From contig NZ_LPWE01000001.1 in the NCBI RefSeq assembly GCF_001723355.1, positions 1 to 64,000 of the forward strand: 64,000 nt of DNA, written 5' to 3'. Shown piece by piece: positions 25,733-34,331 of this stretch (position 1 is its first letter; the number at the start of each line of letters is the position of its first letter). Below the pieces are notes generated by a model. It had not been told where the DNA came from and did not search any database. It saw only the letters and a list, made by a program, of their open reading frames with translations. Made by a program: the position numbers and the translations under genes. This stretch comes from Methyloceanibacter stevinii. GTDB taxonomy: Bacteria; Pseudomonadota; Alphaproteobacteria; Rhizobiales; Methyloligellaceae.

Positions 25733-27492
25733 CTAGTTCTGGAAGCGGCCGAAGCCGTGCTTCTTGATCCAGGCCTTCACCGCCATTTCGCCAATGGGGA
25801 TCGTGTCGTAGATCGGCGGGTTGTTGGACATGAAGCCGACCTTGAACTGCGGCGGATACTCGAACAGCTCCTTCAAGTACCAGCCGCCTGTCGTGCCGAG
25901 TGGCACCGCCATCGGGATATGACGGACGCCGACCGAGACGTCTTCCTGCGGGTTGGTATAGAGATTGACCACGACCGCACCGCCCGTGTCCGTGAAGACC
26001 GACCCGGAGAAGCCGCCCGTATAGCCGCGCTTCATGATGCCGTCCTCGATCTGGCCCGTGATCGTCGCCTTGAATTCGTCGATCCGGATCGCGGAGTAGT
26101 ACTGGTTCATCGTGTAGATGCGGCTGCGCCGGGCCGACAGCCCCTTGTCGGCGACCAAGAAGGCCGCTTGGTCGACACCGTCGATATAGGTCTTGTCGGA
26201 GAAGAGCCCGGCCAGCTTGGCACCGGGATAGCCTGCAAGATGCAGCGCCGTCGGCAAGATGTCCGCCAAGTCGAACAGTTGATCCGACTTGCGCGACGGG
26301 ATCATGCCCTTCCAATAGACGAAGGTCGGCACACGGACGCCGCCTTCCCAGCTGGACCCCTTGCAGCCCCGGAACGGGGTGCGGCCGCGCGGCGGAATCT
26401 CACACTCCGGCCCGTTGTCGGACGTGAGGATCACCAGCGTGTTCTCTGCTTCCCCGATTTCCTCCAGCCTCTTCATGAGGCGGCCGAAGACGTAGTCCAT
26501 GCGCACCATGCAGTCCGAGTAGACCGTGCGCGCCATGGACCGGCCCGCCCACTCGTCCGACGGATAGTTGTCGAAATGACAGCCGCGCGTCGCGTGATAG
26601 AGGTAGAACGGCTTGTCGGAGCCCTTCATCTTGTCGAGGAAGGCCAGGCTGACATCCATCCAGTGGGTATCGAGGTCCTTGATGTAGTCGAGGTCGATGA
26701 GCTTGCCGTTCTGGCACTTGTCCTTGTCGGCCGGCGTGCAATGCACCTCGTAGTGATTGAAGTTGTCATCCTCCATCATTTTGAAGCGATCCGGCGATAG
26801 CGCGACTTCCGGATTGAAGTAGATGTCGCGCCACTCGGTGTACATGTCGGACACGCCGAGAAAGCCGATGTAGTCTCGTAGCCGACGTTCTGCGGCAGGG
26901 AGCCCGTGTTCTCGCCCATGTGCCACTTGCCGACGCCCTGGGTCACGTACCCTTCCTTCTGCAGGAGCATGGGCATGGTCGTGGCGCCATCGAGCCCCCC
27001 GGCCTCGCCGTACATTGGCGGTCGCAGAATGCCGTGATGCAGCGGGTTCTGGCCCGTATGAATGGTCGCGCGGGTCGGCGAGCAGGACGGGGTGGAGTAA
27101 GCCGAGGTCAGGATCAAGCCCTCCGCCGCGTATCGATCCATCTCGGGCGTCGCGTTGCCAACGGAAACGCCGCCGCCGTTGAAGCCCGGATCCATCCAGC
27201 CGACATCGTCCAGGAGGAAGATCAGGATATTCGGCTTCTTGCCCGTCTTTTCGGCCAGCGTCGCCAGCTTCCCGGCTGCGTTCTCCTCGAGCTTCTCATG
27301 CCTGATCACCGGGTACATGTTCGGGGCGGGCTTCTTCGCGTCGAGATGCATGTACTGCTCGGGATGATTGTAGCCGGGGGCGGTCGTCGGCCCGGTCGTC
27401 GATCCTCGAATATTCGATTGCGCGGCAGCAGCGCCGCCGATCAGGCACAGCAGCGCGGCCGCGCAGAGCCCTGTCGAAACTTGCCGGAACAT
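25733..27492 (-). CDS. Arylsulfatase, exported, second subfamily (one frameshift)
   Basis: The N-terminal part (from ATG 27492, GGAAGG site upstream) has a signal peptide ending in AAAAQ, '[16 protein letters not shown]' (Asp95, Asp96) and the canonical sulfatase signature '[12 protein letters not shown]' (Cys137). After '[10 protein letters not shown]' the frame breaks near 26875 and continues as '[19 protein letters not shown]' to the C-terminus at 25733, with '[12 protein letters not shown]'. Restoring one base gives 586 intact residues. The C-x-P-x-R motif and sequence differ from the neighbouring sulfatase, so the two are not a recent duplication. No formylglycine-generating enzyme gene is in the window. 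Confidence 0.88.
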
Positions 27493-27821
27493 GGAGCCTT
27501 CCTTTCGGGTGGACTTGATGGCTTTGGGGGAAACCGGATCGCTGGCAGAACCGCCAGGCACTCCCGGCCAAATCAGTCGCTACAGGCGGATTATCGTGGC
27601 CCATTTCGCGAGATCAAGTGACGAACGCATAAAGGTCCACGCACTACCGCTGGATGAGCGATCGGAGGCGTGGGTTGGATCGGAATCAGGCGCGTCGGCT
27701 TCTTCTCACCGTGACATTTGGAACCGGCAAGCCGTGCTTGATTTTGCACGGCTTGTCTGCGCAGATGCACTTGGAAATTGCCGGAATCCTCTCCAGTCGT
27801 TTCAGAAGGATCGCGAGCGTC
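27493..27821. other. Intergenic region with a perfect hairpin
   Basis: These 329 bases lie between the start of the second sulfatase (minus) and a small plus-strand gene, so both promoters should be here. The one clear structure is a perfect 10-bp inverted repeat with an 8-base T-rich loop (27728-27737 and 27746-27755), 67 bases before the start at 27822. It could be an operator or a leader hairpin. Open frames across it have no coding character. Confidence 0.4.
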
Positions 27822-28037
27822 ATGAGCGACATCGACGTCGAAGTGCTTGAGAACGGTCTTCGCGTGACCCGGCCCGGAACGTCCTATGCTTTGACGTTCC
27901 AACGTAACGCTCAGTGCCGCATGCTCGAAGCCAGCGAACTTCTGACTGCACCGAGCATCAGCGGCCAAGAGGCGTCCTTCGCGGCCGAAGCTTGGAAGGC
28001 CGCCTACACCGAAGCTAAGGCTCTCGGCTGGCTTTAG
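27822..28037 (+). CDS. Small conserved-looking cytosolic protein, unknown
   Basis: From ATG 27822 this gives 71 residues with no signal peptide: 'MSDIDVEVLENGLRVTRPGT' followed by 'YALTFQRNAQC..LEASELL' and a helical C-terminus ('FAAEAWKAAYTEAKALGWL'). Small proteins of this outline recur in Hyphomicrobiales, but I cannot name a function. An AGAAGGA stretch lies about 12 bases upstream; a longer in-frame extension to 27654 is possible but lacks character. Confidence 0.55.
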   Translation: MSDIDVEVLENGLRVTRPGTSYALTFQRNAQCRMLEASELLTAPSISGQEASFAAEAWKAAYTEAKALGWL

Positions 28038-28232
28038 TCCCCGCCTCGCGGGTCTCTTCTCACACCACAATAGCTACGCGGGCCCATTCCGGGGCCGGTC
28101 GATCTTCCTGCCAATTATCGCGCCAAGCCGCGAGCCTGTCCTTGCCCAGCCCCACCAGGTGTCGAAGGCAATCTCCTGAGGCCTCGCGCGCTGGACGCGC
28201 GATTGGCCGAAAGGCAGCCCCAAACGCAAAGA

Positions 28233-28258
28233 CCCCGGCCAGGTTTCCCTGGCCGGGG
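28233..28258 (-). terminator. Strong hairpin, probable terminator
   Basis: A perfect 11-bp GC-rich stem (CCCCGGCCAGG at 28233-28243 with its complement at 28248-28258, loop TTTC) lies 50 bases past the stop of the small lipoprotein gene. The minus strand has TCTTTGCGTTT after it; the plus strand has only TT, so the minus direction fits better, though it may serve the plus-strand gene ending at 28037 too. Confidence 0.6.
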
Positions 28259-28307
28259 TTGGCATTGCCGTAGAGATAGACTGCTTAGCTACCTCGTCGT
28301 CAGCTGC

Positions 28308-28418
28308 TTAGCCGAGCTTCAACGGCTCAACGACGACGGCCTTCTCGTGGTGGCCGAAGCAACCGCCCAGGCCGAGCGTGGCAGAAACGATGATCGCAAG
28401 AGCGATGAACATGCGCAT
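28308..28418 (-). CDS. Very small lipoprotein
   Basis: A 36-residue protein starts at ATG 28418: a charged start MRMF, a hydrophobic run and the lipobox LGGC (Cys20), then 16 residues ending 'EKAVVVEPLKLG'. The Cys would be lipidated after signal peptidase II cleavage. The size and layout resemble entericidin-like or other mini-lipoproteins, but the tail is not diagnostic. A GGGGGA stretch lies seven bases upstream and a strong hairpin lies downstream. Confidence 0.6.
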   Translation of the reverse strand: MRMFIALAIIVSATLGLGGCFGHHEKAVVVEPLKLG

Positions 28419-28709
28419 GGTTGGATCCCCCAAAAAATTCCCTGCAGAATCGACAGTTGATGGGACTCTTATAGCCCAAGCCGGGGCCGGATGCTGTGCC
28501 CTACATGTCACAGTCGCCGTTTTTTGAATGCGGGCGCCGCTCGCGGCCATAAGGCGCCCGGCAGGCTGCCGGTGTTTACGAAGCCGTAAGCCTTGAGGCC
28601 GCCGTGTGGCGCGGGTGGCGGGAAAGGCCCCAGAGTTGCCCGGATTCGGTCGAGCCCCCGCCCCCTTCACCTGTCAGAACGAGACAAATTGAGGGAGGGG
28701 ATTAACGAA

Positions 28710-28886
28710 ATGTCGATCCTATCGCTACTGACCAGCGTGGTCCTTGTAGGCCTGGTCTACGGCTTGAGCTTTGTTCCGTCCGCGACTTTGACCCGATCCG
28801 ACGACGAGATCGAGCTCGATCAAATCGAAAGCGTGGTCTCGGCGGACGACAGCACGTCGGAAGACACCACCGGCGACCGCGCCTAG
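28710..28886 (+). CDS. Small single-pass membrane protein
   Basis: This encodes 58 residues from ATG 28710, preceded by a purine-rich GAGGGAGGGG. It has one hydrophobic helix (ILSLLTSVVLVGLVYGLSFV) and a very acidic tail (DDEIELDQIE..DDSTSEDTTGD). No family is recognised. It is short, so confidence rests on the ribosome site and the clear membrane helix. Confidence 0.5.
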   Translation: MSILSLLTSVVLVGLVYGLSFVPSATLTRSDDEIELDQIESVVSADDSTSEDTTGDRA

Positions 28887-28918
28887 CAGGCGTCTATATC
28901 TGCCCTAACGCGCTTCGC

Positions 28919-29044
28919 GCTGCTTGAGGGCATGACCATTGCGCTATCGGCCTTCGGCTACTTGAGCCCTTGATTATTGGCTCTATCGCCTAGCGGCTGC
29001 TTGAGGGCATGTTCTTTGCGCTACCGGCCTTCGGCCTACTTGAG
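28919..29044. repeat. Imperfect direct repeat pair, about 48 bp
   Basis: The segment 28919-28966 (GCTGCTTGAGGGCATG.. ..CTTGAG) recurs at 28996-29044 with a few changes. Each copy contains a small inverted element CGGCCTTCGGC. The copies lie between a small membrane protein and the 3' end of the first autotransporter gene, where no gene is present. The inner inverted element could help termination of the minus-strand autotransporter transcript. Confidence 0.7.
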
Positions 29045-29049
29045 CGCGA

Positions 29050-32000
29050 TCACCAAGCCACGCGCATGCCGGCCTTGCCGCCGAGGCCTTGCACGTCCTC
29101 GCCGAACGTGTAGTCGACCTTGGCGAACACGGCGGTGGTCTGGGAGAAGTTGAACAGGTTCACGCCGGCCGAGAGTTCGCCCCAGACGTCGTCGAGGTCG
29201 TCGGAGAAGTTGAACGTGGTGCCGGAGGAGACGAGCGTGGCGGCATTGTCTTCCGAGAGGTTGCCCCAGAGGCTGGCGATCAGGAACGGCTCCATCATGG
29301 TGCCTTCGCAGGCCTCCATGGTGGTGCCGACACGCCCGCCGATCCGGCCTCTGACATTGGCATCGTCGGAGAAGCTGACCTTGTTTCCGCCCACGTTGAA
29401 GCCGTCGATATCGGCCCAGGCGAACTCGATCGTCGCCAGCGGCTCGAAGAACGCCCCGCCGGTGAACGAGCCGAAGCGGTAGCCCGCATCGGTTCTGAGA
29501 CCCACCGTGGTGGCGTTCAGGCTGTCGGGAAAGCCGAGATTGGGCGTGTCGATCTCGTAGAGATGCACGTTCAGCAGCGTATCGACGAACAGACCGTCCT
29601 TGAGATAGGTGGCATAGGCGCCCACCTGGCCGCCGGAGAAGTTGAAGCTGTCGGCGACGCTGTCGTAGTCGAGGCCGGCGCCGACGAAGCCGCCGAGCAC
29701 GCCGAAGACCAGCACGTCGCCTTCCGAGAGCACATCGTACTTGCCCATGTCGACGCCCATCTGCAGGTCGACCGTGGAAAGCTCGTTGTCGAGATCGTAG
29801 TCGTAGGTGTTGCCATAAGCTTTGGTCGTCGCCGAGCCGTTCCGATCCAGCCGCGAGCCGCCGCCCTTGATCCACACGCCCGGCGTCAGACCGTTCCCGC
29901 CCGGTGCGGCCATGGACTTGGTGCCGGCGTCATAGGCGGGTGACCCACCCCCGTTCAGCACCACGCGAAGGTCGGCCGTACGGTCGAACCAGGTGCTCGA
30001 GGTCTCGTGCCAGAGATCCTGGGCCGCCGTCAGCAGCTTCGGCAGGGCCTGGGCGGAAGCGCCGGGGAAGCTGCGCAGTTCCCAGTAGCCGGACCCCGTC
30101 GGCACAAAGAACAAATCGTAATCGAAGAACCCGGTGTCGATCGGACCGTCCGCCAGAACGAAGTTCCCTGCGCTCGGCGTCTTCCCGTCCACGAACACGA
30201 TCGGGATGCCTTGTGAATTGAAGACGCCGGGCTGGGTGCCGGTGTTGTTGACCATCACCTTCGTCACGCCCGACACGTCGCCGTCGACGATGAAATTGTC
30301 CGCCTTGGACCCGGGACCGCGCAAGGACGCGTCCACCGCCAGATAACCACCGCCTTCGAATTTGAGATCCGCAGACCCCGGCGTGTTGGCGAGGGTGAAT
30401 GTGTCCCCCACCCCGCCGTCGACCAGCGAGATCGTGCCGCCGGCGTTCTTGAAGGTCTCGAGGCCCTCGAAGCCACTCATCTCGCGAGAGTTCGCGTTCG
30501 TCGCCGCCAGCACCGTGGCGCCGGTCTGATTCACGAACACGTCCTCTCCGCCGCCGAACAGAGACATCTTCTTGGTCTCGAAGACACCGCCCGACAGGTT
30601 CACAAAGCGGTCGTTCTGGCTGGTCAGATCCACGAGGCCCGTGATGTGGCCGGCATTGAAGATGTTGGCTTTGCCCGTACTGTTGGGGTTGAAGCCAATG
30701 GCTAGGTGCGACGATGCTGAGATATCACCGGTGTTAAAGATGGTGGTTAGTCCACCTTGGCTGTAGACGCTGATAGCGGCCACGTTGCCGGCCGGGGCAG
30801 TTGATGGACCGTCCGCATGGACGGATCCCGAATTGTGGATGGTCAGCGCCCCGTTTGAGCCGACGTCTGCGAACACAATACCGAAAGCATATTCGCCGCC
30901 CGATGCGCGGATGTCTCCGCTATTTGTGATCTCCGTCGCGTTGTCGTCGAAGCCGAGCGAAAATACCTTGATGCCCTCGGCGCGCCCTTGGCTCGACGTG
31001 GCGTGAATGTCCGCGCTGTTGTTGATGCTGATGTCTGAGAGGCTAGCTCCAGCGATGCCCTGGGCCAGGTTGGTCCCCGTCACATCAAGCTTGCCGCTAT
31101 TGGTAATGCTGAGGGAGCCTCCGAGCGTAGCACCGTTAATACCGGTGGCCTCGTCTGAACCGCTCGCCCAGATGGCCGCTGTGTTTCTGATGTCAACGGG
31201 GCTGCTCGACCCATATGTCCTTGCATTGATGCCGAAGACGTCGAATCCGCCAGTGCCGGTCACCATTATCTCGCCACTATTGCGGATCGTGACACGGCCG
31301 TTCTCGCCAGAATACTTGGACCCCGAAATACCGAACGAGGGGTCATCGCCGGTCTGCACCGTGATGCTGCCGGTATTGATAATTTTGACATCGGCATCGT
31401 CACCTTCGGCGAAGGCACGAATTCCAGTTTCGCCTGTAAGCGCGCCGCTATTGAAAATGAAAATGTCGCTGTCCACGCCATAAGTAGCGGCGTCGATGGA
31501 CTCCCCGGTCTGCAAATCGATGTCACCGGTATTGATGACCCTCATAGGGCTATCGTCGTTCGGAACGCCTGCGCCGGTGACGGCCCAAATGCCTTTATAA
31601 AACCCCGTGATATGGCCGGAGTTGTAGACGTAGAGCTCACTGGCGTCACCACGCGTGCGGGCGTAGATGCCCGCCTCGTAAGTGTCCAGGTCGCCCGTGT
31701 TGATGACTTCGACTCGACTATTGGCCCCCTCGCTATAGGCAAGGATGGTGCGGCCTGCCGTAGAGGTCAGGTCTCCGTAATTGTCGAGAGAAATGAACTC
31801 GCCGCCACCATCGGTTCGCAGCTCGATCACGTTGCCGGCGTTGTTGCGGTCGAAGCTGTTGTCGCAATCGATGCTTTTGCCGGGATCATTGATCAGGATC
31901 GGGCCATTGGTCCCAATCACACCAGGGTCGCCGGGGTTACACGTCGCTTGCGCATTGGCAGGTGCTGGCGCGGTCACCGTCGCGATCAACAGCGTCGAGG

Positions 32001-32154
32001 CGAGCGCGGTGCCGAGCAGCAGCGCATGGCGCGTGGCGCATCCTATTCGGGGACAGAGAATCGTTCGAGCGGGTCTGCGGCAAGCCACGCGCCCGGCACG
32101 CCTGCGCGTGCGCGCAGACGGCCACTGCCGCCTCGCAGTGCGTCCAAAATCCAC
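29050..32154 (-). CDS. Autotransporter (type V secretion) with beta-helix passenger, 1034 residues
   Basis: An N-terminal signal (ALLLGTALASTLLIATVTAPAPANAQA) precedes a long passenger of about 17 degenerate repeats with 'N(T/S)GDI', 'NSGALTG' and similar turns, typical of a right-handed beta-helix. From about residue 750 the autotransporter barrel follows ('LTPGVWIKGGGSRLDRNG', 'DVLVFGVLGGFVGAGLDY') and the protein ends in 'GMRVAW', the expected aromatic end. The start at GTG 32154 is uncertain; a start nearer residue 30 would shorten the unusually basic leader. The barrel is clearly homologous to that of the autotransporter at 49634-52611, while the passenger differs. A role in surface adhesion is inferred from the family. 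Confidence 0.85.
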   Translation of the reverse strand: MDFGRTARRQWPSARTRRRAGRVACRRPARTILCPRIGCATRHALLLGTALASTLLIATVTAPAPANAQATCNPGDPGVIGTNGPILINDPGKSIDCDNSFDRNNAGNVIELRTDGGGEFISLDNYGDLTSTAGRTILAYSEGANSRVEVINTGDLDTYEAGIYARTRGDASELYVYNSGHITGFYKGIWAVTGAGVPNDDSPMRVINTGDIDLQTGESIDAATYGVDSDIFIFNSGALTGETGIRAFAEGDDADVKIINTGSITVQTGDDPSFGISGSKYSGENGRVTIRNSGEIMVTGTGGFDVFGINARTYGSSSPVDIRNTAAIWASGSDEATGINGATLGGSLSITNSGKLDVTGTNLAQGIAGASLSDISINNSADIHATSSQGRAEGIKVFSLGFDDNATEITNSGDIRASGGEYAFGIVFADVGSNGALTIHNSGSVHADGPSTAPAGNVAAISVYSQGGLTTIFNTGDISASSHLAIGFNPNSTGKANIFNAGHITGLVDLTSQNDRFVNLSGGVFETKKMSLFGGGEDVFVNQTGATVLAATNANSREMSGFEGLETFKNAGGTISLVDGGVGDTFTLANTPGSADLKFEGGGYLAVDASLRGPGSKADNFIVDGDVSGVTKVMVNNTGTQPGVFNSQGIPIVFVDGKTPSAGNFVLADGPIDTGFFDYDLFFVPTGSGYWELRSFPGASAQALPKLLTAAQDLWHETSSTWFDRTADLRVVLNGGGSPAYDAGTKSMAAPGGNGLTPGVWIKGGGSRLDRNGSATTKAYGNTYDYDLDNELSTVDLQMGVDMGKYDVLSEGDVLVFGVLGGFVGAGLDYDSVADSFNFSGGQVGAYATYLKDGLFVDTLLNVHLYEIDTPNLGFPDSLNATTVGLRTDAGYRFGSFTGGAFFEPLATIEFAWADIDGFNVGGNKVSFSDDANVRGRIGGRVGTTMEACEGTMMEPFLIASLWGNLSEDNAATLVSSGTTFNFSDDLDDVWGELSAGVNLFNFSQTTAVFAKVDYTFGEDVQGLGGKAGMRVAW

Positions 32155-32440
32155 GGAACCCCCTGCCTACCGGCGCGCCCTATCGCACCGGTCGTATTCC
32201 TTGGTCTGACTGTAGCCAAAGGCGCCGCCATACAACTAGTGCAGGCGCGCAACACTCGACCGGAGATTGTGCCGTCGTGGCTGCCGCAGAGGGGCAATCG
32301 TCAGCCCTCGGCCTTCCTCTCGGAAAGCGCAGAATGCGCTGGTCTTTCAAAGGGATGTCTCAATAAAGGGGCAATGTTGCGTACGGATTGCAGCCGGGCA
32401 GGGCCTCGACCGTGCCACACCATACCTTGAGGAGGTTGGA

Positions 32441-32713
32441 ATGCTTTTCATGTGCCATGTCACGATGCAGCCTGAGGACCGCGACGAGAGTATCGGGCGC
32501 TTCATGGAAAATGGGGTGCCCGAGGTCCCCGGCGTCAAGCTGAAGGGCGTTTGGATCTCACTCATGCAGCAGGAAACGTTCATCCTGATCGAATCGGACA
32601 AGCCGGAGGCCGTGGCGATGCTGTTCGAGCCGTGGACAGACCTGAACGTCCACGATCTCATCCCGGTCATGGACTTCGACCAGTTGAAGAAATTCCTGGA
32701 AGCCAAAGGCTAG
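32441..32713 (+). CDS. DUF3303-type small protein
   Basis: From ATG 32441 (GGAGGT five bases upstream) this gives 90 residues: 'MLFMCHVTMQPEDRDESIGRF' then 'GVKLKGVWISLMQQETFILIESD' and 'WTDLNVHDLIPVMDF'. The pattern matches the DUF3303 family, a ferredoxin-like alpha/beta barrel fold of unknown role. No signal peptide is present. It stands alone, divergent from the first autotransporter. Confidence 0.75.
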   Translation: MLFMCHVTMQPEDRDESIGRFMENGVPEVPGVKLKGVWISLMQQETFILIESDKPEAVAMLFEPWTDLNVHDLIPVMDFDQLKKFLEAKG

Positions 32714-32802
32714 AAGACCGGGGGGCTGGAAGGCCGAAGCCTAGGCGTACAAGGCTCGGTACGGACGAGGGTGGATGCCTCCCGCCGCCAAGCGCGTGCG
32801 GC

Positions 32803-33270
32803 TTACGGCTTTATCGGCGCGGGGCCCTTCGGCTGATGGGCCCCACTGGCTTGCGCGCCATTGACATGTGCGCCATTGACCCGGGGCGCCCCGTTTTGCG
32901 CAGAAGCCACCGCGGCCTCTTCCCACTGCATCCGTGCCTCGATCGTGGCATGGGCGTCTTGCGCCGACTCCCTGAGTGCGGCGTCGAACCGCTCGAGATC
33001 GCCGACGACGCCCTTGGCCATCTCCACAAAGGTCTGGTGGACCATCAGCAGGCGACGGCGCAGTTCGTTGTTGAGCGCCCGGTAGGCGGCGGTCTCCTGC
33101 TCCTGGGCCGCAAGGCGCGTGCGCAGTTCATTGCGCTCCGACACCAGTTTCTGAACGGCGGCCGCGCCTGCGAGGGCGGCATTTTCCACCGCCTGGTCGG
33201 TGGACAGTTCCAAGTGCTGCGGGTGGCCCTGGTGCGGGCTTGCGCCATTTGCTCGTGAAGCTTCGTTCAT
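32803..33270 (-). CDS. Coiled-coil protein, unknown
   Basis: This encodes 155 residues from ATG 33270. Residues about 30-110 form a long charged helix with heptad spacing ('VSERNELRTRLAAQEQETAAYRALNNELRRRLLMVHQTF'), and the tail is low-complexity with a 'NGAxxxNGAQxSGA' pattern. There is no signal peptide or membrane helix. In many alphaproteobacteria infA follows the LMW phosphatase gene; here this gene takes that position. Function is unknown. Confidence 0.6.
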   Translation of the reverse strand: MNEASRANGASPHQGHPQHLELSTDQAVENAALAGAAAVQKLVSERNELRTRLAAQEQETAAYRALNNELRRRLLMVHQTFVEMAKGVVGDLERFDAALRESAQDAHATIEARMQWEEAAVASAQNGAPRVNGAHVNGAQASGAHQPKGPAPIKP

Positions 33271-33368
33271 CGTCCGGTCCAATCGTTACTAGGGGACGAA
33301 GGAAAAACGGCTCGGCGCTCAAGGCGTTCCCGGCTCGGTGAAAGAATCTGGCCTGCCGGCAGTCAGGC

Positions 33369-33821
33369 CTAGACGCCCCCTGCCCCTTGCACCGGAAACT
33401 CGGCCTTGATCTTCCCGAACAGCCGGTCGCGAACCCCGCGATAGGCGTCGAGAATCATATCGCGGGGGCCGGTGGCCAGCGTCGGGTCCGGCGTCGGCCA
33501 ATAGACCACGTCGATGGCGTAGCCTTGTGCGATTTCCAGCGCCTTGTGCTGGGCTTCCGGCGCCAGGGTGACGATGCGGTCGAAGCCGAGGTCATGGAGA
33601 TCGTCGATGGCCCGCGGCACATGATCGGAAATGTCGATGCCGATCTCGTCCATGACCGCGATCGCGAACGGGTCGGGCTCCCCCGCCCGGACGCCGGCGG
33701 ATTCCACATAGATCCGCCGTCCCGCGAGATGGCGCAACATGGCCGCGGCCATGGGCGAGCGAACCGCATTGCTGGCACACGCAAAGAGGACGGCGCCCGG
33801 CAGATCCCCGCCAGCGCTCAA
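33369..33821 (-). CDS. Low-molecular-weight phosphotyrosine phosphatase-like protein
   Basis: LMW phosphatases and related arsenate reductases use a Cys nucleophile in a C-x5-R-S loop. The 150-residue product has 'LFACASNAVRSPMAAAML' (Cys15, Arg21, Ser22) and the general-acid Asp in 'WPTPDPTL'. The gene has no ATG that keeps the N-terminal strand, so the TTG at 33821, four bases after the UPF0262 stop, is used. The block murA-DUF2948-hisD-UPF0262-this gene is a conserved alphaproteobacterial arrangement. Whether it acts on proteins or arsenate is not clear. Confidence 0.85.
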   Translation of the reverse strand: MSAGGDLPGAVLFACASNAVRSPMAAAMLRHLAGRRIYVESAGVRAGEPDPFAIAVMDEIGIDISDHVPRAIDDLHDLGFDRIVTLAPEAQHKALEIAQGYAIDVVYWPTPDPTLATGPRDMILDAYRGVRDRLFGKIKAEFPVQGAGGV

Positions 33822-33825
33822 CGGA

Positions 33826-34329
33826 TCAGCCCTTCCAGTGAAGGGCGCAAAGAAGCGTGAACAGTCGCCGCGCGGTGGCGATGTCCACCGTGACCTTGCC
33901 CTTCAAGCGCTCCATCAGGAGTTGGCTCCCCTCGTCGTGCAGACCCCGGCGCCCCATGTCGATCGCCTCGATCTTGGAGGCGGGCTGAGTCTTGATGGCC
34001 GCGTAGTAGCTGTCGCAGATCAGGAAATAGTCTTTCACGATGCGGCGGAACGGCGACAGCGACAGCATGATCTGCTGCAGCGCGTTGCCGTCTTCATCGG
34101 AGATCGCGAACACGAGCCGGTTGTCGGCCAGCGACAGATGCAGCGTGTAGGGACCGTCCTGGCCGTCGCCTTCCAAAAGAAAATTGTTCTTCTCCAGGAG
34201 GTCGAAGATGGCGACTTCGCGCTCGTGCTCGACTTCGACGCTGTCGCGGCCCAGCGAAGCCTCGTCCAACGTGACGGCAAGCAAGCGTGCGGTGTCCGGA
34301 AAAGGGCTGTCGGCGTCCGTCTCGGTCAT
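33826..34329 (-). CDS. UPF0262 family protein
   Basis: This 167-residue protein (ATG 34329) has '[32 protein letters not shown]' and '[25 protein letters not shown]', characteristic of the UPF0262 family, which occurs almost only in alphaproteobacteria and always near hisD. Its function is not known. It overlaps the hisD stop by an ATG/TGA-type junction (hisD ends at 34332), indicating translational coupling. Confidence 0.9.
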   Translation of the reverse strand: MTETDADSPFPDTARLLAVTLDEASLGRDSVEVEHEREVAIFDLLEKNNFLLEGDGQDGPYTLHLSLADNRLVFAISDEDGNALQQIMLSLSPFRRIVKDYFLICDSYYAAIKTQPASKIEAIDMGRRGLHDEGSQLLMERLKGKVTVDIATARRLFTLLCALHWKG

Positions 34330-34331
34330 AA

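Noticed and set aside
29100..32000. Regularly recurring short motifs that could suggest a CRISPR array
   Set aside because: They are protein-level beta-helix repeats of an autotransporter, not constant DNA repeats with unique spacers.
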